From the NCBI GenBank assembly GCA_937139405.1, contig CAKZPV010000050.1:62001-126000 (forward strand): DNA of 64,000 nt, written 5' to 3'. The position numbers and the translations under genes are program-made. Numbering within the stretch: the first letter of the stretch is position 1; each line of letters opens with the position of its first letter. The notes below the pieces were generated by a model that saw nothing but the letters and a program-made list of their open reading frames with translations, was not told where the DNA came from and did not search any database. This stretch comes from an uncultured Nitrospirota bacterium. Lineage in GTDB: Bacteria; Nitrospirota; Nitrospiria; Nitrospirales; UBA8639. Of the stretch, positions 24,383 through 34,544 are shown one piece after another.

Positions 24383-25396
24383 AGGATCTCTAAATGAGGC
24401 CGTGGCCTCAGCATATGACCTTTTTGACGGAAAAGACACAGTTACAGGCTCGTTTGACGGCAGATAGAAAGAAGACTTTTCTGAGTTTTCATTGCTGGCA
24501 ACATTTGATCTAAATCATTACCCACAATATTTAAGTAGTTTTCTGCGAAGCCCTCCTTGATTGGCCCACCCTGTAGACTCGATTCTCACTGGAATTATTT
24601 TTTAAATTCCTGGTTTTTCTAATCCTCTAGCGAATAAGAAACGCAGGTAGAGTATGCGATAAATAAATCCCAGAGGGCTTTCCTTTTGTGCTTATCTACA
24701 TTCTGATTCTTTACAAACCACGATGACATATCTGAGCATTTTGAACGGTGTTGCTGCTAGGAGGTGAATTTGTTACAAACACTGGCATATAGGAAAAAAG
24801 AAGATAGAATTGAGCCTTTGAAATGTCTTATAGGTTATGTCAAAATTGAAAATTGGTTTTCTAGAAATTATTTCTTACTCTGATCCCCTCAGTATGCGTC
24901 CCCGAATTTCATGAAAGTTTTTCTTGTCCTAACTTCGTTCTACGACATAGTTATCCTTCTCCATCCTAATGGCGGGCTATCGAATTGGAGCGGCATGCTT
25001 GATAGCGCATGAGGAAAAAACCGTCAAGTTAAATTCTAAGATATCAGAAGAGTTTTACAATGAAAGGGATTTTCTTCAAAAATATGAACAATCAATATTT
25101 TTTCAGTGTCGTATCTCTTATCCCTACATGAACATCTCTGACAGTTGCCTGTGAAATATTCTGGCACATTTGAACCATGGCTGGAGCCCTTCTTTAGGTT
25201 GTGAACCTCTCCCACCTACAATATATTCACAAACTGATGCCATGAAGGAACTTATTCTATGTCATGAGATGTTGCATGGTTAATCTTGACGTGGAACATG
25301 TTTAGCGTTGTTTTGGGATTCCCTTAGTGAGTCTAAATTCATGGAGAATTTAATGAGAATCGCTTAGGCCGTATTCGGATTCTAGGGATACATTTG
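24383..25396. other. About 1 kb without a recognisable gene, upstream of the polysaccharide locus
   Basis: AT-rich and low in long open frames. A 61-codon frame at 24969-25154 has no ribosome-binding site and no family resemblance. No tRNA, transposase remnant or terminator hairpin was found, and no ops/JUMPstart-like GGCGGTAG element. A TTGACG at 25286 has no good -10 at the right distance. The long leader in front of wzm may hold the locus promoter and regulatory sites. Confidence 0.5.
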
Positions 25397-26227
25397 ATGA
25401 ACCCACATTCAGCACCGCCAACCTCACCAAGGTCCATGGTTCAAAGTCTTTGGTGTAACAGACAAATTATTTTCCACATGACCAAACGTGAAGTTCTCGG
25501 TCGTTATAAGGGTTCGGTCATGGGTTTGGTATGGTCTTTTCTAAACCCACTGTTCCTGTTAGTCGTATATACATTCGTCTTTTCAGTGGTATTCAAGGCA
25601 CGTTGGGGGTTGGGAGAAGATGAAAGTAAAACTCAGTTTGCCATCGTGCTGTTTGCAGGCCTAATCGTCCATGGGCTTTTTTCAGAAGTTCTCAATCGAG
25701 CGCCAGGCCTAATTCTTTCAAATGTTAATTACGTGAAGAAGGTGATATTTCCACTAGAAATACTTCCTGGAGTTGCCATGGGAGCGGCGTTATTCCATAG
25801 TCTGGTTAGTTTTGGTGTGCTCCTGGCTGCTTTTTTTCTCATAAAAGGTTTTTTACATTGGACAATTCTCTTTGTTCCGCTTGTGTTGTTGTCCCTGGTT
25901 GTGCTTACCCTTGGCCTAGCATGGTTGTTGGCCTCATGTGGAGTATTTCTGCGCGATGTGGGACAGACAGTCAATATTATGACAATGGTCATGTTGTTTC
26001 TTTCTCCTGTTTTTTATCCTGTAACAGCTCTTCCAGAGGAACTCCAGACATGGATTTGGTTAAATCCTTTGACATTTATTATAGAGCAGACCCGGGAAGT
26101 GCTTGTTTGGGGTCATTCGCCAGATTGGGTTGGGCTAAGTATTTATGGATTGGTTTCGTGCGCTATTGCTTGGTTAGGGTACCTCTGGTTTCAAAAGACT
26201 CGCCGGGGGTTTGCTGATGTCCTTTGA
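25397..26227 (+). CDS. wzm: ABC-2 polysaccharide export permease (Wzm-like)
   Basis: A 276-residue inner-membrane permease of the Wzm/TagG/KpsM type that carries undecaprenyl-linked O-chains across the cytoplasmic membrane. The N-terminal motif REVLGRYKGSVMGLVWSFL (residues about 30-50) is diagnostic; six spans follow, and the C-terminal region has the typical FLSPVFYP and LNPLTFIIEQTREV. ATG at 25397 follows AGGGA by eight bases (a TTG is one codon earlier). The ATPase gene overlaps its end by 11 bases, so the two are translationally coupled. Confidence 0.93.
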   Translation: MNPHSAPPTSPRSMVQSLWCNRQIIFHMTKREVLGRYKGSVMGLVWSFLNPLFLLVVYTFVFSVVFKARWGLGEDESKTQFAIVLFAGLIVHGLFSEVLNRAPGLILSNVNYVKKVIFPLEILPGVAMGAALFHSLVSFGVLLAAFFLIKGFLHWTILFVPLVLLSLVVLTLGLAWLLASCGVFLRDVGQTVNIMTMVMLFLSPVFYPVTALPEELQTWIWLNPLTFIIEQTREVLVWGHSPDWVGLSIYGLVSCAIAWLGYLWFQKTRRGFADVL

Positions 26228-27692
26228 ACATACGAATACGATTTCTCTTCCTTTAATCATGAATAATGAAATGAGGCAAGAGAATACAAATTTTGACGGA
26301 GTAGCCCCTAGTTTAGCTATCAATGTCAGTCATTTGAGTAAACGTTACGAAATCTATGATACTCCGCGCGATCGCTTGAAACAGTTTGTTCTTCCCATGA
26401 TTCAGGGGTTAACTGGGAATACACCAAAACAATATTTTAAGGAATTTTGGGCGCTTCAAGATATTTCTTTCCAAGTTGAGGTTGGAGAGACTGTGGCCAT
26501 CGTTGGACGTAATGGATCTGGTAAATCGACCTTACTCCAAATAATTAGTGGTACCTTAATGCCGTCTTCTGGCCGGGTCGAAACGCATGGCCGTATTGCC
26601 GCATTATTGGAGTTAGGGTCGGGGTTCAATCCAGAGTTTAGCGGAAGAGAAAATGTCTATCTGAGCGCAGTTGTGTTAGGCCTGAGTAAGGAAGAAGTGG
26701 ATGACAAATTCGATGACATTGCTGCATTTGCTGATATCGGAGCGTTTTTAGACCAACCTACAAAAACCTATAGCTCTGGAATGTTGATGCGGCTGGCTTT
26801 TTCCGTAAACACATGTTTAGAACCTGACATTCTCATTGTTGATGAAGCCTTGAGCGTTGGAGACGTCCCTTTCCAGTCAAAATGTTTTAAGCGGCTTAGA
26901 AAATTGAGCGACGCTGGAACAAGCATTTTATTGGTTTCCCATGACATATCAACTGTACGCTCTATTTGCCGGCGTGCACTTTGGTTGCAACAGGGCGGGT
27001 CTGAAATGTGGGGTGAGGCCAAAGAAGTGGCTAAAAAATATGAAAAATTTTGTTGGCAGGAACAAGGCGTGGTCTTGGAAGCACCGGAAATCGAAACAAA
27101 AGAATTTTCTAACCCACCTAGTTTGTCTGCAAATGGAGATGAAAGTTTCTTGGGTATTCCAGATCTTCTGTTCGAGCCAAATCCTACTTTTGAATCGAAT
27201 CGGCAGGGTTCAAGTATGGGAACCAAAGTTGTCAGAATAAAAAATTTCCTGATGTTGAATAAGGATGGTTGTGTTGCGCTGTCTTGTGAATATGATGAAA
27301 TTTTGAATTTATATTACCTCTTAGAGGTGTGTGAGGTAATCAATTCGGATTTTGTCCTTGGGTTTAGAATGCGTGACATAAAAGGGAATTTCGTCTTTTC
27401 TGCTTGCGATTTGAACAAAGTTCAGCGAATGGAGGCTAGTCCTGGGGATCGGTTTGTTCTTTCGACCACTATGAAAATCCCATTGGCTCATCAAGACTAT
27501 GTCATCTTAACAGGGGTTTTTGGTTTTAAGGACGGTATGGCCTTTAATAATACAGTGTATGATTTTTCTCAAGCGATGATTTGGGATGTCATTGAGGATG
27601 CAGCCTATTTGAAAGTTCATCCACATAAAGTAATACCTATGCCAGGTCCAGTCAACGCATCATTTGATCTTAATATAGAAAAATTATATTGA
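26217..27692 (+). CDS. wzt: ABC transporter ATP-binding protein with C-terminal glycan-recognition-type domain (Wzt-like)
   Basis: A 491-residue ATPase partner of the preceding permease. Walker A is GRNGSGKST (about residue 97), the signature is YSSGMLMRLAF (about residue 184; SSGM replaces LSGGQ, as usual in Wzt), Walker B is ILIVDEALS (about residue 203) and the switch is LLVSHD. Residues about 335-490 form a beta-sandwich domain like that of Wzt, where it recognises the capped end of the O-chain before export. A methyl-capped end would fit the methyltransferases that follow. The linker (about 255-330) is long. ATG 26217 is preceded by GGGGG. Confidence 0.93.
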   Translation: MSFEHTNTISLPLIMNNEMRQENTNFDGVAPSLAINVSHLSKRYEIYDTPRDRLKQFVLPMIQGLTGNTPKQYFKEFWALQDISFQVEVGETVAIVGRNGSGKSTLLQIISGTLMPSSGRVETHGRIAALLELGSGFNPEFSGRENVYLSAVVLGLSKEEVDDKFDDIAAFADIGAFLDQPTKTYSSGMLMRLAFSVNTCLEPDILIVDEALSVGDVPFQSKCFKRLRKLSDAGTSILLVSHDISTVRSICRRALWLQQGGSEMWGEAKEVAKKYEKFCWQEQGVVLEAPEIETKEFSNPPSLSANGDESFLGIPDLLFEPNPTFESNRQGSSMGTKVVRIKNFLMLNKDGCVALSCEYDEILNLYYLLEVCEVINSDFVLGFRMRDIKGNFVFSACDLNKVQRMEASPGDRFVLSTTMKIPLAHQDYVILTGVFGFKDGMAFNNTVYDFSQAMIWDVIEDAAYLKVHPHKVIPMPGPVNASFDLNIEKLY

Positions 27693-27883
27693 TTCTTGAC
27701 GTGTTGAGAATCCCTCGAAAGTGTCTCTCTTGAATAACGGACAATGTTGAAATTAGGTGTGATGCAAATAGAGATAGGGGCTGGTAGACGTTTTTGCTCG
27801 GCCATTATGGCCCACGTGAATATGAGTACTCGTGTTTATGTTGAATTGAAAAAATCCAAGGTGTCGTAAAAGCGAACCGATTC

Positions 27884-28591
27884 ATGATTGGTTTTGAGTT
27901 TTTTCAGAAATTTTTCTCTGGCGAAGAAGAATTGAATATTTTTGATGTAGGTGCCCATCATGGCGATTCGATAAAAGAGTTTCTTGACGTTTTCAAGAAC
28001 AGTATAGTTTTTGGGTTTGAGCCTGATACCGAAAACTTTAATTATCTCGAAAAACGATTTTTGGGTTATTCCCAGGTACGTTTACACAATACAGCCGTTA
28101 GTCATTCCACGGAAATCGGGCAGCTTTATCGGAATAATTACGATGCGACGCATTCTCTTTTTCATATTGATGAGAAAGAAATCAATCGCTGGGCTGATGA
28201 TTCTGACTTTCATGAGGAAGGAGTTTTGGAAGTCCAGCAGGTTACCTTAGACATGTTTTGTACTCAGAACGCCATCAATCGGATAGATATTTTAAAGTTA
28301 GATATTCAGGGCGGGGAATTGTTGGCCTTTCAGGGAGCAAAAAAAAATCTGCAAGCGCAGGCGGTTAAATGTATTTTTTGTGAAGTAGAGTTTCGACCAT
28401 TGTATAAAGATCAACCATTATTTTGGGACATCACATCGCATTTGCGTTCGGTAGGATATCACTTTGTTAATATTGTGTGTCCAAAAATCTCAGAAATGGG
28501 GGTCCTAGCATGGGCTGATGCCATTTATGTCAATGGTCCTCTTTGGCAGTCTATTGCCCAACAACACTCAGCTGGGAAGATAAAGCACTAA
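27884..28591 (+). CDS. FkbM-family methyltransferase
   Basis: A 235-residue SAM-dependent O-methyltransferase-like protein. Motif I is IFDVGAHHGDSIKEF (about residue 20), the acidic residue after strand 2 is in FGFEPD, and the FkbM-type motif DILKLDIQGGELLAFQGA is near residue 138. Members methylate hydroxyls on macrolides, glycolipids and surface glycans. It is the first of three FkbM genes in this locus and sits 191 bases after wzt, so O-chain methylation or capping is likely but unproven. No clear ribosome-binding site. Confidence 0.85.
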   Translation: MIGFEFFQKFFSGEEELNIFDVGAHHGDSIKEFLDVFKNSIVFGFEPDTENFNYLEKRFLGYSQVRLHNTAVSHSTEIGQLYRNNYDATHSLFHIDEKEINRWADDSDFHEEGVLEVQQVTLDMFCTQNAINRIDILKLDIQGGELLAFQGAKKNLQAQAVKCIFCEVEFRPLYKDQPLFWDITSHLRSVGYHFVNIVCPKISEMGVLAWADAIYVNGPLWQSIAQQHSAGKIKH

Positions 28592-28609
28592 AAATTATAG
28601 TGGCAAATT

Positions 28610-29311
28610 GTGGCTAAGATGATTTTAACAAGAATACCAGGACGTTCCGATATAGAGTTGCCGGCCTTTTATGAAAGTTTCGAATGGTACTACCCAAACT
28701 GTGAGTTGCAGACCAAGGAATGGTTTGTGAAAAATGCGCAGCAGGATTGGGTGTATCTAGATTGCGGCGCAAATATTGGATACTACAGTATCCTTTTTTC
28801 TCAACTTTCGCCACAAGGAGTTGTGCATGCTGTTGAGCCCACTTCTACGGTGGAAATGCTTGAAAAAAATCTTGCTTATCATGACTGCAAAAATGTTACT
28901 GTTCATCAAATCGCCGTAGGACAATCTAGTGGGCGACGTGTTGAAAAAATTTATCGAATCTGGGGTGGTGCACCAGAAGAAATCGAATGTGATTTTTCGA
29001 CTGTCGATCAGCTGGTGGAACAACTTAATTTGAAAAGGCTAGATTGCCTAAAAATTGACGTTGATTCTTTTGACTTTGAAGTGCTCATGGGTGCCGAGAT
29101 GACCTTGCAGCGGTTTGATCCCTGGTTGGTGGTTGAGTTAAATCATGCCCTTAGTGTTCGTGGGTATTCCAATATGGCTGCATTATCCTGGTTGCTCGAC
29201 CGAGGGTATCTGCATGGTCTCGTAATGGATTATGATAATTTTATTTTTCGGCGTTCGGCACCAAGCTCAGATTTTTTTACTTCAAAAACTCTTCAATTGA
29301 ATTTTCCGTAG
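28610..29311 (+). CDS. FkbM-family methyltransferase
   Basis: A 233-residue protein from GTG at 28610 (ATG at 28619 is equally possible). Motif I VYLDCGANIGYYSILFS lies near residue 48, VEPTSTVEML marks the ribose-binding acid, and LDCLKIDVDSFDFEVLMGA is the FkbM motif near residue 150. It differs enough from the preceding FkbM gene that the two probably act on different positions or sugars. The gap to the upstream gene is 18 bases and to the next gene 1 base, so the three are one transcript. Confidence 0.85.
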   Translation: MAKMILTRIPGRSDIELPAFYESFEWYYPNCELQTKEWFVKNAQQDWVYLDCGANIGYYSILFSQLSPQGVVHAVEPTSTVEMLEKNLAYHDCKNVTVHQIAVGQSSGRRVEKIYRIWGGAPEEIECDFSTVDQLVEQLNLKRLDCLKIDVDSFDFEVLMGAEMTLQRFDPWLVVELNHALSVRGYSNMAALSWLLDRGYLHGLVMDYDNFIFRRSAPSSDFFTSKTLQLNFP

Positions 29312-29312
29312 C

Positions 29313-30146
29313 ATGAAATCAATTGATGATTTTAATCATTTTCCCTATGCGTTGCCCCTGGCTAGGTTGGGGGAGTTTTTCCCTTGGTATAACTGGTTTG
29401 GTGGCGAGCTGCCTTCTCCCACGAAAAAGGATTTAAGTCAATGGAATTTAGAAGAAGACGATAAGCCAATATTTCAATATATTTATAAGGCTCATCAGTC
29501 TAAGAGACATTTAGAGTTTGGAACGTGGCAAGGGTGGGGGACCAGACTTTGTCTGGAATCTTGTTCTGAGGCAAACGTTTGGACAATTAATTTATCTGAA
29601 GGAGAGGCCAGGCCTGACGGGACATGGGCTTACGGACAACGGGTGTTTGATGACAAGGATTCTCCACAGAACATTGTGATGGAATGTGTTGGGAACGATG
29701 AATTAGGTCCGCAAAATTATCATAGAACTGATGCTGGTGGTTATATCGGGCGTCTTTATCGGGAAAAAGGTTTAGAGAATAGAGTGTGTCAGATTTATTG
29801 TGATAGCCGAGACTGGAAAATTTCTGACTTTCCCCAAGATTTTTTTGATAGTGTGCTGATTGACGGAGGGCATCAACCGGATGTGGTCATTAACGATACG
29901 AGGAAAGCTTTACAGGTTTTGCGTCCAGGCGGATTAATAATATGGCATGACTTTTGTCCTTTACAGAATATTCGGTCACAAATTGAATCTGTTAAGGGAG
30001 TTACTGCCGGCATCGAACAGATTGTCTCAGAATTGCAGATGCATCTAGAAAAAATATGTTGGATCAATCCAAGCTGGATTCTTATTGGTAGGAAAAAACC
30101 CAAGCATAAAGCATACTGGATTCAGAAGTTAGTAGGAATTTTTTAA
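29313..30146 (+). CDS. Class I SAM-dependent methyltransferase
   Basis: A 277-residue protein. Motif I is LEFGTWQGWGTRLCLES (about residue 65); FFDSVLIDGGHQPDVVINDT (written here as its two halves FFDSVLIDGGH and QPDVVINDT, near residue 185) is the metal- or substrate-binding acidic motif of the Methyltransf_24/cephalosporin-hydroxylase-like group; LRPGGLIIWHDF closes the fold. It starts 1 base after the previous stop codon. Likely another modifier of the exported glycan; substrate unknown. Confidence 0.8.
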   Translation: MKSIDDFNHFPYALPLARLGEFFPWYNWFGGELPSPTKKDLSQWNLEEDDKPIFQYIYKAHQSKRHLEFGTWQGWGTRLCLESCSEANVWTINLSEGEARPDGTWAYGQRVFDDKDSPQNIVMECVGNDELGPQNYHRTDAGGYIGRLYREKGLENRVCQIYCDSRDWKISDFPQDFFDSVLIDGGHQPDVVINDTRKALQVLRPGGLIIWHDFCPLQNIRSQIESVKGVTAGIEQIVSELQMHLEKICWINPSWILIGRKKPKHKAYWIQKLVGIF

Positions 30147-30323
30147 CCGACGTAAAGGTAGTCCGACTTAGCCAAAATTCAATCACTTTTTAAATAATCT
30201 ACCCCCCAATATTCTTTAACGTATCTCCCCAATCGAGAAAATTCCACTCACTGGTATGCCGAAAAAATTCCTGGAGAAAAAGAAGTCTCTCCATTTTCGA
30301 ATAGCGAGGAAAAAATCTGCTAC

Positions 30324-32294
30324 ATGACCCAATTTGACCCAAAGTGTCATTTTATTCGTGTCGCGAGCGCTGCCCCTGAACTTCGTGTGGCTGATGTGGC
30401 TTTCAATAGCTCTCAAATTCTTAAGGCCATGAATGTGGCTACGGGTCGAGGAGCCTCTATCATACTTTTTCCCGAACTCTCACTGACTGGTTCTACATGT
30501 GCGGACCTCTTCACTCAATCCATTTTGTTGGAAGGCGCGTTAGATGCTATTCAGGCTCTCGCTGCAGATACTGCAAAAAGTAGCGTTCATGCTATTGTGG
30601 GGTTGCCACTATCCTTCCATGGCAGATTGTATAACTGTGCCGCCTTATTAGGAAATGGAAGAATTTTGGGTGTTGTTCCCAAAATCTATTTGCCTATGCG
30701 TGGGGAATTTTATGAAGGACGCTGGTTTACGTCTGGGACCTGCATCACGACGACCGAGTTAATGATCGGCGATAGAGGAGTACCGTTTGGGGAAAATCTG
30801 CTTTTTAAGGTAATGGAGAATCCAAGTTGTATTCTAGGTATCGAAATTTGTGAAGATCTCTGGGCTGTCGAGCCGCCCAGCGGAAAGCAAGCTTTAGCTG
30901 GGGGAACTATCATTTTTAACCCTTCTGCCAGTAATGAATCCCTGGGCAAAAGTACGTATCGAAGGGATTTAGTAACAGCACAATCAGCTCGCTGTCTAGC
31001 AGGATATGTGTATGCCTCTTCTGGACCTGGGGAATCGTCTACGGATGTTGTCTATTCTGGGCATTGTATGGTTGCTGAAAATGGTACGATCTTAGCCGAG
31101 TCCGAACGTTTTTCTTTCGACACCCAGATTATTTATGCTGATATCGATTTAAATAGATTACATCACGAACGACTTTGTCACAGCTCCTTTTCTGAAGGCG
31201 TTTCAAGTCGGGGGTTTCAGTATATTGCTTGTGATAATTTAAGCTTCGGCCCCAACCCATCCTCCACAGATTTGTTGCGACCCAATTCCCCCACACCATT
31301 TGTGCCATCTGACCCTCATGAGCGGGCCTCGACTTGTCGAGAAATTTTTTCTATTCAGTCAACCGGTTTGGCTAAAAGGATTAAGCATCTTGGGCAAACC
31401 AGAGTCGCGCTTGGGATTTCAGGAGGGCTGGATTCGACCTTAGCTCTTTTGGCTACTGTCCATGCCTTTGATGTCTTAAAGTTAGAACGATGTGGAATTT
31501 TGGCAGTGACTATGCCTGGCTTAGGAACTAGCTTGGGTACCAAAAGTAATGCGGAAGACCTTGCAAGATTGCTGAATGTTGAATTACGTGTCATTCCCAT
31601 TCATGCTGCCGTCAGTCAACATTTCAATGATATTGGCCATGACCCCAATATTTTTGATGTCACATTTGAAAATACACAGGCTCGAGAACGCACGCAAATC
31701 CTCATGGACCTCGCTAACACAATCGGTGGAATGGTTGTGGGGACTGGAGACCTTTCTGAGGCTGCTTTAGGTTGGTGTACGTTTAATGGTGATCATATGT
31801 CGATGTATCACATTAATGTAGGGATTCCTAAAACGCTCGTGCGTTTTATGATTGAATGGTGTGCGGATGAAGAGTTTTCCGGAGAAATATCTACAGTGCT
31901 TCGTAACATATGTTCAACGCCAATTTCACCAGAGCTTCTTCCCGTGGGAAAAGATGGTGAACTCAAGCAACAGACAGAAGAGCTTGTTGGACCGTATGAG
32001 TTACATGACTATTTTCTTTTTCAGATGATACGCCATGGACATCGCCCAGCAAAAATTCTTTATCTCGCAGAACTGGCATTTAACAATCGATATGATCGTT
32101 CCACTATTCTACGGTGGCTGGAGGTGTTTATTCGTAGATTTTTCAGCCAACAATTTAAGCGGTCCTCCATGCCAGATGGTCCAAAGGTTGGCTCAGTTGC
32201 GCTTTCCCCTCGCGGTGACTGGCGTATGCCTAGCGATGCATCTGCTGAATCCTGGCTGAGCGAAATACGCTTACTTCAAGACGAAATTGTCTGA
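30324..32294 (+). CDS. nadE: Glutamine-dependent NAD+ synthetase
   Basis: A 656-residue two-domain enzyme that amidates nicotinic acid adenine dinucleotide to NAD+ using ammonia from glutamine. The N-terminal nitrilase-type glutaminase has the Glu-Lys-Cys triad: FPELSLTG (about residue 48), VPKIYLP (about residue 118) and GIEICEDLW (Cys about residue 174). The C-terminal synthetase has the PP-loop [12 protein letters not shown] (about residue 362) and the conserved [14 protein letters not shown]. Length agrees with the bacterial glutamine-dependent type. It is out of place among glycan genes, co-oriented with them, with 177 bases upstream and 28 downstream. Confidence 0.95.
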   Translation: MTQFDPKCHFIRVASAAPELRVADVAFNSSQILKAMNVATGRGASIILFPELSLTGSTCADLFTQSILLEGALDAIQALAADTAKSSVHAIVGLPLSFHGRLYNCAALLGNGRILGVVPKIYLPMRGEFYEGRWFTSGTCITTTELMIGDRGVPFGENLLFKVMENPSCILGIEICEDLWAVEPPSGKQALAGGTIIFNPSASNESLGKSTYRRDLVTAQSARCLAGYVYASSGPGESSTDVVYSGHCMVAENGTILAESERFSFDTQIIYADIDLNRLHHERLCHSSFSEGVSSRGFQYIACDNLSFGPNPSSTDLLRPNSPTPFVPSDPHERASTCREIFSIQSTGLAKRIKHLGQTRVALGISGGLDSTLALLATVHAFDVLKLERCGILAVTMPGLGTSLGTKSNAEDLARLLNVELRVIPIHAAVSQHFNDIGHDPNIFDVTFENTQARERTQILMDLANTIGGMVVGTGDLSEAALGWCTFNGDHMSMYHINVGIPKTLVRFMIEWCADEEFSGEISTVLRNICSTPISPELLPVGKDGELKQQTEELVGPYELHDYFLFQMIRHGHRPAKILYLAELAFNNRYDRSTILRWLEVFIRRFFSQQFKRSSMPDGPKVGSVALSPRGDWRMPSDASAESWLSEIRLLQDEIV

Positions 32295-32322
32295 AAACCA
32301 TAATTTATTCTGAGAGGATACA

Positions 32323-33336
32323 ATGAAGGAAAATCTGATTGTCGTGTGTGGGGCTGGTGGATTTATCGGCGGATTTCTTGTTGCAGACTTATTGAAACAG
32401 GGTTATGCCAATGTTCGGGCAGTAGATATTAAGCCGATAGAGAGATGGTATCAACGGTTCGAGGATGTAGAAAATATTGCTTCACTAGATTTAAAAGAGC
32501 TAGCAGGATGTCGACGAGTGATGAAGGACGCCTATTGGGTCTATAACCTTGCTGCTGATATGGGTGGAATGGGGTTTATTGAGAATAATAAAGCTCTCTG
32601 TATGTTAAGTGTTCTCATCAATACACACCTTCTTCAGGCTGCTCGTGAAGCCGATGTGCAGCGTTTTTTCTATTCTTCATCTGCTTGTGTCTATAACGAT
32701 AAAAAACAAACTGATCCGGGTGTGACGGGACTTAAAGAGACGGATGCGTACCCAGGTATGCCAGAAGATGGGTATGGTTGGGAGAAACTGTTTAGCGAGC
32801 GCATGTGTCGGCATTTCACGGAAGATTTTGGAATCATCACAAGAGTTGCTCGGTATCATAATGTCTATGGCCCTCTGGGGACCTATGATGGGGGACGCGA
32901 AAAGGCGCCGGCAGCGATTTGTCGAAAAGTGGCGCAAGCAAAGTTAATCGGACATCAGGAAATTGAAATTTGGGGGAGTGGTGAGCAAACACGAAGTTTC
33001 ATGTATATCGATGATTGTCTTAAAGGTACACAGGACATTATGCGAAGTGAGCACATTACCTTCCCCATCAATCTGGGAAGTGCTGAAAAAGTTTCCATTA
33101 ACCAGTTAGTTGACATCGTTGAAAGCATTGCCGGAATTACATTAAAGCGGTGCTACAATCTTGACGCGCCGAAGGGCGTCAATGGGCGGAATAGTGATAA
33201 CACCATGATTGAAGAGATGCTTGAGTGGGAACCCTCCATTCCTTTACGAACAGGATTGGAGAAAACCTATTCATGGATTTATGATCAGATTCAAAGTGGA
33301 AAATCAAAGGATTCAGTCGTGAATCTAGTATCGTGA
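32323..33336 (+). CDS. NAD-dependent epimerase, GDP-mannose 3,5-epimerase-like
   Basis: A 337-residue extended SDR. The nucleotide motif GAGGFIGGFLV lies at residues 10-20, the catalytic region has YSSSACVYN, and the YxxxK pair is in DGYGWEKLF. The block NVYGPLGTYDGGREKAPAA, followed by ICRK, strongly resembles plant GDP-D-mannose 3,5-epimerase, which makes GDP-L-galactose; the closing SFMYIDDCLKG also agrees. I therefore predict a GDP-mannose-derived sugar (L-galactose or a gulose) in the glycan. GAGAGGA lies six bases before the ATG. No GDP-mannose pyrophosphorylase is in the window. Confidence 0.85.
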   Translation: MKENLIVVCGAGGFIGGFLVADLLKQGYANVRAVDIKPIERWYQRFEDVENIASLDLKELAGCRRVMKDAYWVYNLAADMGGMGFIENNKALCMLSVLINTHLLQAAREADVQRFFYSSSACVYNDKKQTDPGVTGLKETDAYPGMPEDGYGWEKLFSERMCRHFTEDFGIITRVARYHNVYGPLGTYDGGREKAPAAICRKVAQAKLIGHQEIEIWGSGEQTRSFMYIDDCLKGTQDIMRSEHITFPINLGSAEKVSINQLVDIVESIAGITLKRCYNLDAPKGVNGRNSDNTMIEEMLEWEPSIPLRTGLEKTYSWIYDQIQSGKSKDSVVNLVS

Positions 33337-33458
33337 TTTTTGGGTTCATGAACAAGGAGATTTTTTGACAAGAAACATTCAACCAAGGGGAAAAATAAGG
33401 AGATAGGGTATTCATCTCTTGATGTTAGAAAGAAGTACTAATTTTTGCAGTTCATAAA

Positions 33459-34544
33459 ATGGATATTCGTAACCTATTAAGAAAAATATTTGGACATTCA
33501 ATGGAATACCCTTCAAGTTATTCAGCAATGACTCGTTTGTTAGTCGGGAAAAACGTTTTTGAATCTCATCCCTTAACCGTATTAGATGTTGGCTGTAGCG
33601 GAGGCATCTCTCCGATTTGGCGTATTTTTGAGCCATCATTGTCAGCGCTAGGAATTGATCCCGTTGTCGCAGAATGTGAGCGGCTTAATGCCAAAGAGAG
33701 CAGCTCAACAGTTCGGTATCGCCCTGCTTTTGTTGGTCTGCCAGATCAACACCCGTTTGTGCAAAAAAGAGGTAATAGAGATCCTTGGGGAGGGAATCCG
33801 TGGAATAGGCTCAGTGCCCATTTTGGCTCACAGATATTGCAGTCTAAGACAAAAGAATCGGATAAACTAGCCGTTCTTAATGATTGGCAAGGTTCAGAAT
33901 TGGTTGCCCCCACCTCAAAGATTGGGGTGGATGATCTGGTCTCTGAAGAGGATTTATCACCATTAGATTTCATTAAAGTTGATGTGGATGGCTACGATTT
34001 AGATGTGATTCTTTCTGCAGAACAGACGGTAAAAAATTCACCAGTCCTGGGATTTACCTTAGAGGTGAATTTTTACGGTAGTACGGATGACACTGATCAC
34101 ACCTTTCATAATACGGATAAACTGATGCGTCAGTGGGGTTTTGATTTATTTGAATTATCAATGAGACGCTATTCTGCTGCGGCATTGCCTGCCCCATATG
34201 AATGGGATGGGCCTGCTCAAACAGTCTTTGGGCGCCCTTATCAGGGGGATGCAGTGTATCTTAGAGACCCTATGGCTGCCGGCACCCGAGGTGCTCCGAT
34301 GTCTCCGGAATTATCACCGTACAAATTACTAAAATTGGCGTGTTTGTTTGAATGTTTTGGACTGCCCGATCATGCAGCGGAGTTAATTCACTCTAACAGC
34401 GCAAATCTGAAAAGTCTTTTCGACCCTCATGAACTTTTAAATATTCTTGCCCATGAAGTCGATCCCTCTATGAGTAGTTATTCCGAATATATAGAAAAAT
34501 TCAAGGCTGACCCAACTGCATTCTATCGATCCAGAAGAAGTTAA
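33459..34544 (+). CDS. FkbM-family methyltransferase, long form
   Basis: A 361-residue protein with motif I LTVLDVGCSGGISPIW (about residue 40), the acid in LGIDPVVAECERL and the FkbM motif LDFIKVDVDGYDLDVILSA (about residue 168). After the roughly 230-residue methyltransferase core there is an extra C-terminal part of about 120 residues, mostly helical, ending RSRRS, with no family I can name. It stops directly before the TTG of the SGNH-hydrolase gene. Third FkbM gene of the locus. Confidence 0.83.
   Translation: MDIRNLLRKIFGHSMEYPSSYSAMTRLLVGKNVFESHPLTVLDVGCSGGISPIWRIFEPSLSALGIDPVVAECERLNAKESSSTVRYRPAFVGLPDQHPFVQKRGNRDPWGGNPWNRLSAHFGSQILQSKTKESDKLAVLNDWQGSELVAPTSKIGVDDLVSEEDLSPLDFIKVDVDGYDLDVILSAEQTVKNSPVLGFTLEVNFYGSTDDTDHTFHNTDKLMRQWGFDLFELSMRRYSAAALPAPYEWDGPAQTVFGRPYQGDAVYLRDPMAAGTRGAPMSPELSPYKLLKLACLFECFGLPDHAAELIHSNSANLKSLFDPHELLNILAHEVDPSMSSYSEYIEKFKADPTAFYRSRRS

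Noticed and set aside
24969-25154. A 61-codon frame in the 1-kb gap
   Set aside because: No start signal or family resemblance; probably chance in AT-rich DNA.
24383-25396. ops/JUMPstart element before the polysaccharide locus
   Set aside because: GGCGGTAG was not found in the leader.
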